From Rhipicephalus microplus (taxonomy: Eukaryota > Arthropoda > Arachnida > Ixodida > Ixodidae): a stretch of DNA of 64,000 nt. Both the position numbers and the translations under genes were made by a program. The notes beneath the pieces were generated by a model, which ran no database searches, was not told where the DNA came from, and saw only the letters and a list, made by a program, of their open reading frames with translations. Where the stretch lies: assembly GCF_043290135.1 (NCBI RefSeq), contig NW_027464588.1, forward strand, positions 1,933,501 to 1,997,500. The letters run 5' to 3'. Below, one piece after another: positions 45,359 to 59,530 of the stretch (position 1 is its first letter; each line of letters starts with the position of its first letter).

Positions 45359-45944
45359 ATTGTTGTTGCCGAGCTGGTTAGGCCTAGTAGGTCAGCCTGT
45401 TTCGCTACTATAATGAGAGCGACAGCGACTGGTCACACTTGGATGCGATAAATTAACGTGTCCTGAACAGGAACGTCACGTTTGACGTCATATCATCAGC
45501 AGAACGACTATGAAAGGAATAAAGGCCAGGCTAGTTTCGTATGGCGCTGCTGTAAGTAGAGCTAAAGGCACAGCAGATCTATATTTCCCGTTATTAGCTG
45601 GTTCATGTAAATCTTTAACGTTTACATGACAGTAGTTATGCTATTTAATGCTGCTCAATATTTATTCCCCATCCAGTGTTTTCCTGTCGGGTTCATTCCA
45701 GTGTTGGGGCATAATTATCTTAGCATATTCACAAGCGAAAGTAAATCTCAACTTTGGCTCGTGTTCGCAAGCGTCCAAGCCAAGGCATATGTAAGCTGGT
45801 AGCTTAAGTTCAACAGAAATCTATGTATTCAGTAGTTGGAAGCTTGTTCCCACCATCGCCATATATGTATTGAGGGAACAACTAACAACAAACAAAAAAC
45901 TATAAATTATATATGGCTTCATAACTGGAAGTGGTAGCAACGCA

Positions 45945-46925
45945 GTGCATTTGTTTATTTTATTTTATTTTTATTTATTGCATACTGCCAGCCACCTCTT
46001 GGTGGCCAATGCAGGAGTGATACAAACTTTCATACTTGCAGCCACATATAACACTACACTTCACGGCGCAGAAATGAAATCACCACATAACAGGTTTGCG
46101 TGGAACATGAATACTCGGGTTACAGGAGCAACACAAGAGCGGTATCGAAAATACAATCCAAATTTTTGTTCCTAACACGAAGTGTAAAAACATCATTAGA
46201 AGAATTGAAATCTGCACATACGACCAGACAGCTTTTACTACAAACAGGCAGTGGCAGCTGATAAGAATGCGTCGGGCGCTGCGATGCTGGTGACGTCATG
46301 AGGTAGTTCATTCCAGTCGGAAATTGTTCGTGGAAAGAATGAATATCGCCGAGAATTTGTTTTTGTAAGCGGCACCACTATGGTGTTATCATGCTTGTTC
46401 CGAGTTTTTCGCGATGTATTGTACTGCATGTAAGTGTTAAAGGCGAGTCCTGAGTGTCCGTTGACTATGTTATAAAGGAATTTTAAGCGATGTAGCTTTC
46501 TACGAAACTCCAATGTGGGAAGAGCGGATCTATTACGGAGTTCAGTGACTAAACAGTGTCTACTGTACGCGTGGTATATAAACCGAAGGGATTTATTTTG
46601 GACTCGTTCTAGTAAGTATATTTCTGTTTGCGTGCGAGGATCCCATACAACGTCAGCATATTCAAACAATGGGCGTACCAATGTAGTGTAAGCGTCTAGT
46701 TTTGTTTTGCTGGTGCAGTGCCTCATGCGATGCTTTAAGAACTACAATCGCCGTAGTGCTGCTGATGTTATACCTTCGATATGAGTTTTCCAGCTCAAAT
46801 TAGAAGTGATTGTCAGACCAAGGTATTTGTACTGGTTAACGGTTGTTATAGCAGTGTTGTTTAACATGTAAGTGAATTCCGAGGGATTTTTTTTACGTGT
46901 TATGGTCACGTAAAGTTGTTCTTTC
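45945..46925 (-). pseudogene. CR1-like LINE 3' fragment, antisense
   Basis: The minus strand reads VNQYKYLGLTITSNLSWKTH, then after one in-frame TAG (near 46741) AYTTLVRPLFEYADVVWD, RVQNKSLRFIYHAYS and FFPRTISDWNELP. This is the RT thumb and C-terminal region of LINEs without RNase H. The 3' end reads GGTGGCTGGCAGTATGCAAT then AAATAAAAATA. Apart from the one stop, the frame is open over some 230 codons, so it is fairly recent. It is 5'-truncated. Confidence 0.8.
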
Positions 46926-46926
46926 A

Positions 46927-47575
46927 TAATCATCGTCATCATCATCATCATCATCATTATCAGCCTGACTACGTCCAATGCCGGACAAAGGCCTCTCCCA
47001 TGTTCCGCCAGTTAAACCGGTCCTGTGCTTGCTGCTGCCAATTTATACCCGTAAACTTCTTAATCTCATCTGCCCACCTAACGTTCTGTCTTCCCCTAAC
47101 CCGCTTGCCTTCTCTGGGAATCCATTTAGTTACCCTTAACGACCAGCGGTTATCCTGTCTACGCGCTACATGCCCGACCCATGTCCATTTCTTCTCCTTG
47201 ATATCAGCTATGATATCCTTAACCCCCGTTTGTTCCCTAATCCACTCTGCTTTCTTCTTGTCTCTTAAGGTTACACCTACCATTTTTCTTTTCATTGCTC
47301 GCTGCTTCGTCCTCGATTCAAGCTGAACCCTCTTTGTAAGTCTTCAGGTTTCGGCTCCGTAGCTAAGTACCGGCAAGATACAGCTGTTATATACCTTCCT
47401 CTTGAGGGACAGTGACAATCTACCTGTCATAATTTGAGAGTGCTTGCCAAAGTGCTCCACCCCATTCTTATTCTTCTAGTTACTTCAATCTCGTGGTTCG
47501 GCTCCGCGGTTATTACCTGACCTAAGTAGACATAGTCTTTTACAACTTGAAGTGCACTATTACCTATTACATATT
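46927..47575 (-). pseudogene. RTE-like LINE 3' fragment, antisense
   Basis: The minus ORF 47295-46969 reads KKWTWVGHVARRQDNRWSLR, then GKRVRGRQNVRWADEI, the terminal domain of RTE-type proteins. Its 3' tail is a (CAT)n run on plus (46927-46958), the usual RTE simple-repeat tail. It abuts the CR1-like fragment with only a few bases between them. Confidence 0.8.
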
Positions 47576-48654
47576 TGTTCTATACATGGCGCTAAATAGA
47601 TATTTAATTGCTGACCTTTTTATTGAAATAATGATATGATGGAATGAGGTTTGTGCCATTATGGTGGCACTGACTACTCCTTCTCACTTAGCAGACAAAA
47701 TATGTCGTAAGAAATGGCAGTGCAGATACGACTAAAAGGTTCATATGTAAACATGTTCCACAGACAAGGTCAGTTCACATCACATGACAGTTCAGATACG
47801 CCTTTTACGTGCCGTTAAAAATACGCAATTTTATTGCGCCATTTGGCTCCCTACTTATACCGTGCGGGCGAAAAAGAAGACAAACAAGAAATATTCAAGG
47901 AGCAAGGTTGCATTATTAGCCAAGTAGTGTACTTGCTATTTACACCAAAAATTTGGCACAACTCTCCTCACGAGCACATTTACCATAATAGTTCGAAAAC
48001 TCACGTTGTCCAACCGTAGTAAACCACTGCAGTGAGACAGCAGCCTTGACAATATCGCTTTGGCAACCGTAGAGTATTCAGCGTCTCGTTGCGTAGCGTG
48101 TCGTATTCACCTTCACTAAAGACGAGGGCACGCTGCCGTGCGGCAACGAAGGCAGTCGGCAGTCTCAAGAGCGGCTATCTGCACATTCTGTGAACTAGTT
48201 CAGCCCTGAAATGTGACGTCATGGAGTAAACAGCACGTAAGGAAATAAGTAAAGTGCGGTAGGTATGCATGAAACTACCACACAAAAGTGAGCGATGGCT
48301 TGTTGACCCGGCAATGCGCTGAACAGCCCTGATAAGAAGAAGCCCTGATAGCAGATTTTGTAGATACGCCTCCCCCTCTGTTTATGGCACTCGACCGAAA
48401 AATGAGGCAATCAACAATTCAGCCAAGCGTCAGATACACCCTAAAGTGAATTTATAATTAACTATGGGTATACAAAAGTTATGAATACTTGAATAAATTA
48501 TTATAATGAGTTTTTCGTTTTGATTATTCTACCCCTTCTCGTGCACCTAGTCACGCTTCAATCTTCAGCGGGCATTGATGCCTGTGGCAATAAGTTTTCG
48601 ACACTTTCCGTTGCAACTTTCGCGACCCATATGATTTGACCACGTCTGAGCACC

Positions 48655-48800
48655 CTTTGTCGTCGCTCAAATGGTTGAGTATCGGACGCGTATTTCTAAG
48701 GTTGCGGGTTCATATTCCACCAATGCAAAGGGTCATTGTGATACATGCTGGTTCCTTTCGTTTTGAATAATAATCATAACGGCACAGTAATAAAAAAGCT
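48655..48800 (+). mobile_element. tRNA-like SINE remnant
   Basis: GTCGCTCAAATGGTTGAGTA with TCGGACGCG resembles a tRNA D-arm and A box. GGTTGCGGGTTCATATTCC resembles a B box. The stems are not complete enough for a functional tRNA. Confidence 0.4.
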
Positions 48801-49074
48801 GCAAATAATGTTCCCTAGATTTGCTTGATTTATTTGTTTGTCCCTTCAATCAGTCGGGCAATACGCAAATATGACGTGATGGCCTGCGACGCGTGCATCT
48901 CGGAGACTGATAGACGAATATTGGCGGCCATTGTAGCTTGATATTGCCGATCATTGGTGACAATCGTAATTGTAATTGAATTGCGCTAAAATATTACTAT
49001 CTGTTCTTTCTCAGCGAGATTCTGTGACAATGTTCTGACCATTTTACCCACGTTCATTGTTTGCATGCTTACAG

Positions 49075-49164
49075 GGTGAAATGCAGATAAGTTCACGTGC
49101 GATGGTGTCGACACCTACGAGAGGACCCTGGATCATCATCCGCCACATCAATGGGCACCTATAG
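49075..49164 (+). CDS. P450 terminal exon 14
   Basis: The acceptor is GCTTACAG. It encodes GEMQISSRAMVSTPTRGPWI and ends HINGHL then TAG (49162-49164). This fits the final beta-sheet segment and the short C-terminus of CYP3-clan proteins. It is the weakest exon by motif, but phase, size (30 codons with stop) and position agree. Confidence 0.8.
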   Translation, partial: GEMQISSRAMVSTPTRGPWIIIRHINGHL

Positions 49165-49702
49165 CAATATTTCACTACGAAAGTTTACGAACCAGGCAAA
49201 CTCGCCATCTGGTAGCCCGTACAGGAATGGTCGTGTCTGAAGCTCTCGCCACGAAATACACGCACCCACAGTTGGTCACACATGAATTAGCGGTCCCATA
49301 TCAGGGCTGGCCTGACCGTTTTAATACGTAGTGTAAAGGAATCTTCCCATTCGCTGTGAAAGGCCGCATGCTTACCAGAACACCGTGTACTTACAAGTGT
49401 TGCCAAGAGAGTGGAGGGAACGGAGTTCCCCTGCAAGTCTCCTGAATTTCTCAATTTTGCAGGTGTACATATGCATCTACGCACGCACATACAAACTCAC
49501 AAACATGCCCAAAGTGTAGCGGAAGCTCCCTCCACCCCCACCTACTCGCTTCCTTACGAAAAAAAAATTGTATTTATTATGGAACTTTATCTTGTATTTC
49601 GAAGTATCACGGACCCAAAAATTTGATCACATGTGACGTATAATAGGCGAATATCACAAGTAACGAGAAGACAGGTCGTCAGAGAGGAGAATGCTTACGA
49701 GC

Positions 49703-49708
49703 AATAAA
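49703..49708 (+). terminator. candidate polyadenylation signal of the P450 gene
   Basis: AATAAA about 540 bp past the stop codon. It would give a 3' UTR of ordinary length, but RNA evidence is needed to confirm use. Confidence 0.35.
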
Positions 49709-50929
49709 GTAGGTTAGCCTCTTTATTCGTCTGACTTTGGAGGAACGTAAATCCAAATGCGCGCCCTTCCAGAACGCTTCTGTTAAAACTGTGGACGTTC
49801 TTTGTGGACCATGGTATGATTAATATTGCGTCGATGCGTATTATATCTTAGTTATGCAGAACGCATAAGCAGGATTACAGACTTAGTAGCGTTGTTTTAA
49901 ATGGCGAAAGATTATTTGATAGAAGCAAGAATATTGACAGCATCGAGCAAATTACAGAGCATTGATCATCTTGACCACTGTTTAAGTTTCAACGAGGTTT
50001 CATTACCATCATCTTCATCGTTGCTATACAGTCATCATCATCGCTATGGCCATTGTACACTTAGCTTATGTCACGTGTGTGTGTGTGAGGGGGGGGGGGG
50101 GGCTATAGCAGCAATTGAGTAAATAGATTCACAGAAAGACAACACATGCAGTTTTACGTGTTCTGTTCATCCAAGTGCGAGATATATGAATTCCAACTCT
50201 TTCATAATACATATTTTTGCACGCTCACTGAACGGTCACCCAATGAGGTGATGCGGTGAGAGTAGAAAATATAGAAAGAAAGCTATGCTCTGTTATGCAG
50301 CGTTGCTGGCATGAAATAAAACATCGGATTGATTGAGTCAATTATTTCTTTCCTATTTGACTGAATGATTCATCACGTTGATTTATTTGAATATTGAAGC
50401 AAATAGTTTTATATATCCGTCGCGTAAACGGGTAAAAGGAGTTCTTATGTGAGAAGAAACAACAGAAACAAATAACAATAAATATAAATAGGCAAAGTTA
50501 GGCCACCTGGGCTTCAAAAAAATAAAGAAAACAGATCAAGAAGGTTCCAAGTGCCTGCTACAATAACAGTTAAGAAGTTCAATACTAAAGTGCACGTTTT
50601 TCCACAGAGACGGGGCTACTTGTTCGATTCACAGAAGCGACATTCGAGTCAGAACGCAATAGTGTAGTGCGATATATCATGATTGGCTGAGGACGCCCGT
50701 GTTTTCTACTGCGCTGCCAACAGCTTGTGAAACTGAATATAGTAAAGTGTAGCAAGGGGGTGGGAAGGTGAAATGAGTGCGAGAAAGAAGCATGTGATGG
50801 CAAGTTGGAGTGAAAAGAGGAGAGAGAGAAAAGTAGCATATTAGGAATGAGAAAAATGAAGCAAGAAAAAGACAGACAGTGAGAGCATCAACAAAGGAGG
50901 GAGAAAAAAGCAGAAAAACAAAATGGGCA
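49709..50929. other. unassigned interval
   Basis: Only a G homopolymer (50089-50102, after GT repeats) and A/G-rich sequence near 50760-50910 stand out. Confidence 0.4.
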
Positions 50930-52225
<1,296 letters not shown>

Positions 52226-52820
52226 TTGGCCCCAGATCTGCATGTTACATTGCAAATGCCGTCAAAAGACGATTGTCTTGCATCTGGAGAGAGTGAACAA
52301 AACATTTATTTGATTTTTGCGTGAAAAATCGGTGAATGGTATTCTGGAGGCGCTGCGTTAAAGTGCCTCGAGCATGCAGCGGAGGCGAACGAGCGCATCG
52401 AGACACATTAGACACGAGCGCCATCTGGCAGTTATCTTTGAAAACGAAGGAAGGCATGCGCGCTTGCGGAGAAAGATGTGTACCATTCCCGGAGGCGATG
52501 AGGTGTAGAACGCAAGGCAACGGACAAGTGCCACCACCGTGTCGTTTTAGCAAAGCGTTGGTATTACTTGCCTTTTTGAGCACTGCATTGCACTGTCAAC
52601 GCAGGGTGTTTAACGCTACAGTCCATAGAATTACTTGCGTGTGCCTTCTCTAGTATAAAGACACACATACAAAACATCGAAGTGTTGTTATGGTACCTCA
52701 GGTATGCGCAATAATTGTTTTTTAGTTTACAATCGCACAAATATGAACACTAGATCATGAACAATATAGGTGGGTGCTGCAGATGGGGTCGGCCGTTTGA
52801 GGTATCGTAAGGGCGGAAAA

Positions 52821-52822
<2 letters not shown>
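52226..52822. other. unassigned interval
   Basis: No domain or repeat recognised apart from the flanking arrays. Confidence 0.35.
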
Positions 52823-52853
<31 letters not shown>

Positions 52854-52890
52854 AAGACAGAAAGACAGACAGACAGACAGACAGACAGAC
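52823..52890. repeat. (ACAG)n microsatellite
   Basis: ACAG/CAGA units with two AAAG interruptions. Confidence 0.92.
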
Positions 52891-52929
52891 CAAAATTTTT
52901 CTATCGAAGGTCCACAAGAAAGACTATCG

Positions 52930-53600
52930 TCTTTAAAAACAGGTAGTTTAACCAGGCCTGAGCTCCGGTAGACTACCCTGTATAGAAAAAAGGGGGAGAG
53001 GGAAGGACAGTTATAGGGAAGGAGAGAAAAGTAACTGTTCAAGCCAGCATCACAGCTTCACGTTTGGCATTACAAACGACGAATCAGACCAGTGCTCTTG
53101 AGAAAACGCAGCGGCGCTTTCGTTGCCTTTCGGAACGATGATTGTCACAGTGCTCTCTCGACAGTGAAATGTAGGATAGTGCGGAGTTGAAGCCTCTTGA
53201 TTGCGTATGTCGAGCAGTAACAGACAATTTGCTCAATGGTCTCATCGAGGGCGCAGTCGTCGCACTCCGCGCTGTCGGCCATCCCAATCCTAAATGAGTT
53301 GGCAATGGTGAAAGCTACACCCAGATGCAGGTGGCACGACCATGCACCTTCCTCCCGGAAAAGACCAGAACGTAGCCGAAGTTGTACAGATAGGTCAAGC
53401 GAACACAGTCGATAATGTGTGAACTGTGATTACTGCAACTTCTAGAGCGCCGCGTCAATAGTAGATAAATGTATATACACAAAGTTTGTGCCTACATGTC
53501 CTTTTCTGGCAGCTTCATTGGCGTGGTCGTTGCCGGGGTATCACAGTGCCTTGGTATTCACTGGAACCCAATGCTATGTTCTTTTTCTATCGCGTAGTGC
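52930..53600 (-). pseudogene. I-group LINE 3' fragment with RNase H tail, antisense
   Basis: On minus near 53565-53490 the frame reads PGNDHANEAAR, the end of an RNase H domain, with a stop just upstream. Near 53260-53200 it reads ECDDCALDETIEQIVCYC, a C-terminal zinc knuckle. The 3' UTR near 52940-53000 has the CTGGTTAAACTACCTGTTTT and CTCTCCCCC style seen in sense at 55640-55700. It carries several stops and is 5'-truncated. Confidence 0.65.
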
Positions 53601-53699
53601 AGCATTTGTCTTGTCTCCCGCGCAAGTTGTTCGTACGATTCGTGACGACTCAAATTCAGAGTGAGCTGTTGTCAGAGTTTGGACGAGTTTGCTGTATTG

Positions 53700-53812
53700 T
53701 AATGTGAGGTTTAACGTCCCAAAACCATCATATGATTATGAGAGACGCGGTTGTGCAGGACTCCGGAAATTTCGACTACCTGGGTTTTTTAACCTGCACC
53801 CAAATCTGATGA
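53700..53812 (-). mobile_element. Ruka SINE body, antisense, partial
   Basis: GAGGTTTAACGTCCCAAAACC through CACCCAAATCTGA. The head is absent. Confidence 0.8.
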
Positions 53813-54164
53813 ACCAGTTTGCTAATATTTTGGTGAGCTTGCATCAGATTGAGTGAGGTTGACGAAAATTTTGCTGAGTCTGAGTTTGGTTGAGAAAAAT
53901 TCTGGTGAGTCCGAATAAGCGCTAAGTGCAAGATATTCTATTGTTAAGATATCATAAGTGAGCTCAACTTCTTTTGCCGACCTATGATGACAAAATCATC
54001 GTAACATCATCGTAACTCGACGCTGAATAGCATTAACTTGACAACAAATTTGGCGTCCCATTATGGGTGCACACCGACATGTTGGAGTATCGTCAGTGCA
54101 AGCCAGTGCTCTCATGGTCTTGCTTTGAGAAGTGCATCTCGTAGATGCAGAACATCTCTTCAAT

Positions 54165-54445
54165 AATAATATCTGGGCCCTAACGTACCGAAACCACGAT
54201 ATGATTATGAGGTAATCTGTAGTGGAGGGCTGCAGGAATTTTGACGATGTGGTGTCCATTACTAAGTATTGCCGATATGATGCCTAAACGTTCATGTTAA
54301 TCGGGTAATTACTCACTGACATAGTACGCTACAGAGGCCTCTTATATTTCGCCTCCATCGAGATGCAAGCGGCGTGAACAGGTCGCACCAGCAGCCTTAG
54401 GGTCAGAAGTTGAACACCACAACCTCTAGGCCATGGCGGTGGACA
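54165..54445 (-). mobile_element. old Ruka SINE, antisense, diverged
   Basis: TAACGTACCGAAACCACGAT at the body end, TTTCGCCTCCATCGAGATGC in the middle and a decayed head ending GGCCATGGCGG. It is clearly older than the copies at 35070 and 40332, with an extra segment of about 40 bp inside. Confidence 0.6.
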
Positions 54446-54527
54446 AAAACATCTCATTCGGAAATGTACAGCTTAGCTTTCGGAAAAGGCAAACGATACA
54501 TTGGACATCCGCTGCATACCAACGTGA

Positions 54528-55121
54528 GTGAGTGAGTGAGTGAGTGAGAAAAACTTTATTATGGTTTAGTGCAGACGCTGAGGTTGCCACGCGTCACCCG
54601 CCTACTCCCACATGGGGACCAGAAGGTCTAGTCTAATGGCCCTGTCCTGGGCACACTGGACGGCCAGGCTTTGGTCCTGAAGTTCTGGGCTGCGCAGAAG
54701 CGCATCCCATTCGGCTTTGCTATAAGTCGGTCCAAGCGATCTATCTATGTATCTCCCAGAGCATGTGTGCTAATGTAGCGCTCTGCCCGCAAGCGGCGCA
54801 GGTGGCATCAGGGAATTTGTGAGGATAACTTGCATTTAGGTATGCTAAAGACGGGCACGAATGGAATTAAAGTTAGCGCAATGAGATGGCCTGGGCTCTA
54901 TTGAGTTTTGAATGTGGCATTGGGAATGTCCGCCTCGCCATGTAGCCATACTTGGCAATCTCTTTGTGTGTATACCGACATGACAGGTCGGCAAAATTTA
55001 ATGCAGTCAAGTCTTGAAGCACAGAAAGCGTTTGCAATATATGATAGCCGAAATTATCTCCATCGAGTAAAGTAGGAGAGCTCGGCTGACTATGGCGCAG
55101 GCACGAAATGAGGTTTCTCAT
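54528..55121 (-). pseudogene. I-group LINE C-terminal fragment, antisense
   Basis: On minus the sequence reads KLNRAQAISLR near 54900, and beyond it a CAACGQSATLAHML knuckle near 54800-54740 in another frame. This matches the RAQAxxLRxLQT...C..CG..AT..H arrangement of I-group LINEs. The 3' end is AAAGTTTTTCTCACTC with a (CTCA)n tail. Frame changes show decay. Confidence 0.7.
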
Positions 55122-55199
55122 CTTTTTCCCACCGCATCCCCAGCAACTGCCATGAGTTGTCCTTTTTTTATTATAGCTTTCATTTAATAATTCATTTTA

Positions 55200-55710
55200 A
55201 AAGTTAAAATCAGTAGCGGAGGTGGTGTGGCCCTCACTGCCACTACGACGCACCCATGAAGAGCTGGTGCAGAATGTCCTGCAGTGCACATCGTCACCCA
55301 CAGAGCATTTCCAGTATGAAAACCGTCAAGCTCTTACTGTGCTGAGGTCTCTCATGAGTACAACACACGCTATCCTGAATGGAGTAACAACTCTATGAGC
55401 TCAATATGCACGGAAAGTTCTGTAATCCTTAAAGCCATTCCTTGCAAGCTTCTCTTGAAGATTCCAGTCTACTTTTAGACACCCGCAGAGGAACTGTTCT
55501 CCAAATCTTCCCAGTTGTGACTGTCCAAGTGTACGTGGTGATCATGGACATGTGTGCGCGCTTGTGGTTTCTTTTTCCTCCTTGGTATGTTTATTCTTTT
55601 CCTCACCATTCCCCCTTACCCATTTAGGGAAGCAAACCAGGTACAACCTGGTTAGCCACCCTGCCCTTTCTTTGCATTCCTTTTTCTCTCTCTCTCTCTG
55701 GTCTGCACCG
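55200..55710 (+). pseudogene. possible LINE 3' end, sense
   Basis: The frame near 55255-55400 (ELVQNVLQCTSSPTEHFQYE) is weakly like a LINE C-terminus. The stretch 55615-55710 (GGGAAGCAAACCAGGTACAA, CCTGGTTAGCCACCCTGCCC, then CT-rich) is the same 3' UTR type as the inverse of 52930-53000. Confidence 0.45.
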
Positions 55711-55849
55711 CTTTCATGCACAGCTGTACGAGAAACTTCGCAGTGGCGTGAATGCGTTTCTCCCGGAGCAGACGTGTGCGTGCCGGTGTATTAGGTTAAC
55801 GCGAGTGTTTTGCCGCGCGATATGGATGTGCAGCCTGTGCTTTATATGT

Positions 55850-56053
<204 letters not shown>

Positions 56054-56214
56054 CAGCCGCTTACGTTTGGGTGCTCCCGTGGTCACCCCCTTAACTTGGC
56101 GGAAACCAAATTTAGTCGGGGAGGGTAAGATGATTTGACAAAATATGACGCGCCGGTCAAGGCATGAATAACGTCACAATTTTGTCGCGTACGTTGTCAA
56201 ACACTTCCCGCCAG

Positions 56215-56252
56215 ACAGTGGCACATACCCACAGGCAGGTATGTGCCACTGT
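56215..56252. repeat. perfect 15-bp hairpin
   Basis: ACAGTGGCACATACC (56215-56229) and its exact inverse (56238-56252) with an 8-bp loop. A third direct GGTATGTGCCAC follows near 56265. Confidence 0.9.
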
Positions 56253-56279
56253 CCGCTCGTATGCGGGTATGTGCCACAG

Positions 56280-57829
56280 GTGGTTCACACTTAGTGTCCA
56301 CCGAGGAGCGACGAGGACACACATGGGAAATTTTAACGCGCGAGAGTTAGGAAATACTCGACTTCAGTAGCGTCGACCCTACGAATGCAATGAAGACATG
56401 TCAGGGTCTCAGCTGAAATCAAACCCTATCCCCACGGCAATGAAGAATTTTGCCTCAGAGCTACTCCAAGAGTCGTAACTACGTTTCAAATAGAAGCTAA
56501 TCTTCCTGAAACGGAAATAGTGGTTGCAGTGCTGCCTACGCAATATTATAAACATTACATATATACTCCTATAATACAACCGTCACGTCGGGTTAACATC
56601 TATTGTTGTAAGTTGTCATGTGCTGAAGTTGAGTTATCTAGCAGTGCCCACGGCCAGCATACTCGCGAGCATCAGCGCCGCATATCAGCTTCTGGTGTTG
56701 CTAATACACATGTTTCAGTTGGAACCGTTGCGCAAGTGCGAACAACTGGTTACGTGTTTCAACAAGCACCAATCGCTTGCCCCGAGCCATCCTAACTGCA
56801 CACTTAACTACACTTTAAGAACGATATCCTGGTTCCGCGTAAGATACATTCTGAGTTGAGGACCGTCAATGCATGATAAGCATATGAACAAATAAATCAA
56901 ATAAAACAAATAAACAAATGAATAAATTGAGAAGGAAAACATTGGTTTTGCCTTGAAAATGTTCGTGAGACAATATTCCCGCTTTAGAAAATGGATATCC
57001 CGGTTCAGTGAAGATTACCCATTAACACATCGATGTGGCTTGGTGGCTTGTCTGTGTCAGACAAGATTGTGCAGACACTTTGCGTACATAATGTGATCAC
57101 CAATGAAGCCATTTTACGATAACAAAACAACAAAATGAGGCTTCCACCTATATCTACGTCGCATGTGTGATTCCCACCTATATCCTTCGTGTGAGGCATG
57201 TGTGTGGACACAAGAGGTTTCAATGGCGCTAACTTCAACAAGACCTGCAGTCCTTGAAAATGATCCCCAAAGAAAAAAAGAGAGGTGTTTCTCGTGTTCA
57301 CATGTTAAACTTTCACAATGCCGAAAGCACGACTCTTGTGGTGGGAAGGCGCCTGGTAAGTGAAAACAGACACAAAAAAAAAAAAATTCAGATGGCTTCT
57401 CCGCCTTTAAGTTCACGCGCAAGTTTGCCGCCCCGTCAGAGATTGTGGCGTATTATGGTATGACTTAAGCGTAAACTTTTATTAGCAAGAATAAATGATA
57501 AATTTGGTGGTTTGGTGGTGACAAATGGTGTTTTTTTTTCTACTGAATAATGCCTCTCTTGAATGGCCAACAGGGAATATCAGCAAACTTATCATCTTGC
57601 CAAAGAAAGCGCCTAGCTTGAGAAATACCATGTCATCGCCACACCACAATATTATTTGAAAAGCATCGCATCATCCGGGTTTCATAAATAGACGATCACA
57701 AACTGTGCCGTCTATGCCCGAGGAAAACTGCCGGACATTTATTCTTGTTCATTCACTCTAGCCAAGCACGAAGGCCGAAGTTAGAAAACTTCGCCACTTA
57801 ATAATGTATGTAAACCTGAAGAACATGAT
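56280..57829. other. unassigned interval
   Basis: An A-rich AAATAA tract lies near 56880-56935. No gene or transposon domain is recognised. Confidence 0.4.
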
Positions 57830-58140
57830 GTGACCCAGACAGAGCGTTGACGATGAAACCTTACGTAGAGAAGACGACATGATGACGCACCATGGAAGCA
57901 GCGGAACAAACCGACGCAGCCGTGACCCGACGCCACGTTCTTACAGCAACGCGAGACGACGAACTGTCAGCCTCGACGTTCTCATCGACGGTCACAGTGT
58001 TACAGCTCTCGTCGCCACTGGTGCCGACGATTTTGTCATCAGTGCAAGGTTCGCTAAAAAGTTAAAGAAAGTGAGGATCGCCTGGGTAGGTCCTGAGATC
58101 TGGACAACTGGAAGTCACCTAGTAACGCCTATGGTGGTGA
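57830..58140 (+). pseudogene. Ty3/Gypsy protease fragment, sense
   Basis: From 57879 the frame reads SLDVLIDGHSVTALVATGAD and then RFAKKLKKV. This is a retropepsin start in which the catalytic D of DTGA appears as A (ATGAD). It is the same family as 27310-27681. No gag, RT or LTR is joined to it. Confidence 0.65.
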
Positions 58141-59285
58141 GTGTGCAAACTCACCGTGAAGTTAGCTTTTTGTGCACTTCACTTTCTTTACATTTGTATA
58201 AACATTTCAGGAAATACCATCTTCCATGTTTTCACTGGCATTATTATCAGTTATTTTTCATCAATATTGCTTTTTGGACGAAATACTGAAGGTACTGGCG
58301 AAATTCGTCGGAGAATATGACATCACTGCTGGGTGGAGCCACTGATTTCATGGGAGCCCTTGAGCTCTTTTGATCAATTTTTTCGCAATAATGAATAAAG
58401 TTCTTGTCAAGTCATTATATGACATCACTGTTCAGCAAAACCTGAATGTTTTTTTATGTAGCGACGTACATTCAATGTTAAGTATGCACAGTACTTACAT
58501 TATTGACAAAACACGCAGTGCACACTAGCTCAGCACGACTGTGTCACACGCGAAGGACAGGACCTGTGGGTGTGGAACTTGCATTTACTCATAGGTTGTA
58601 ACTGATAGTAGCTTAATAGCATAAATATTGTATCACCAATCTGAGACCGCCAATATGTTCACGTATACGTCACCAAACCGTACTGAAGCCACATGGTTCT
58701 TCCGCTTTGTATTTGTGGTTTTTTTATTTCTCCAGACAGCATGCAAAGGGTTGTTGCTTGACATTGCTGACTTGCGAAATATTTGTGAAAGCAGCGGAAG
58801 AATGCTACGGAAAGAGTGAGGTGATAACACGCCAACTCAATCAGCATTTTTTTGTGCTTTTAGAGCCTCTGGATACCGCTGGTGATAGACGAGTGGGCTG
58901 TGCTAACAAACGAGCAGATGGGGCCTTACTGCGCTTCATCGCTAAGTAAGCGTGCGAAGTAAGTATATAATAACAGCGTCTATTAAGCATGCATGCTTAC
59001 CTTTCTTGGTTTTGAAAAGTAATTTATTTTTGAGTGTGTAAATATTTTATGTTCACTGAGGAACACCTAAGTCTTTTTTTTCGTAGTATTTATAAACACC
59101 ATACGAATGAACAGTTTTTATAAATGAACCATCTTGTGTTCTTTATTATCAAATAAGAGCAACATCACAGATGGAATAGTTACAGGCCATTACATATCAA
59201 CTTTTTTAATTTTTACAGCGACGTTATGAAGTACCAAATGCGTGTACACACAGGAAACATATTTTCGCTTCTACCATGAATATCG
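58141..59285. other. unassigned interval
   Basis: No feature supported. Confidence 0.35.
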
Positions 59286-59530
59286 TGACAGGGTCGTGAC
59301 GTCGACAAAGAAAGAGATAGTACATTGAAGGTTAAACTGTTTATTTGAGCGGAACTGTGCCCGGTAAACGGAAAGTCGGATCACAGTAGCAAACCTGCTT
59401 TGATAGCGGCGAACGGATCATCAGCCGTCAATCAACTGACAAGCGGCGAAGCGCGTTGTCATTTATACACTTGCCGTGGAATGTTCTAGCGTTATCGCTA
59501 GCGGTGACGTAGCACCAGAATGATCTGTAT
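59286..59530 (-). mobile_element. possible solo LTR, antisense
   Basis: On minus the segment has a TATA-like GTATAAATGACAACG, then CAAATAAACAGTTTAACC as polyadenylation region, and ends CACGACCCTGTCA. This promoter, polyA signal and terminal CA order is LTR-like. The other boundary and any target duplication are not resolved. Confidence 0.4.

Larger units (their letters stand above)
45359..49074 (+). other. intron 13 of the P450 gene
   Basis: Contains a CR1-like LINE and an RTE-like LINE in tandem on minus, plus a tRNA-like SINE remnant at 48655. Positions 47571-48650 hold nothing recognised. Confidence 0.6.

Noticed and set aside
46238..46726. Host gene of 162 codons
   Set aside because: The sequence is the conserved C-terminal region of a CR1-like LINE and continues upstream through one stop into the RT thumb.
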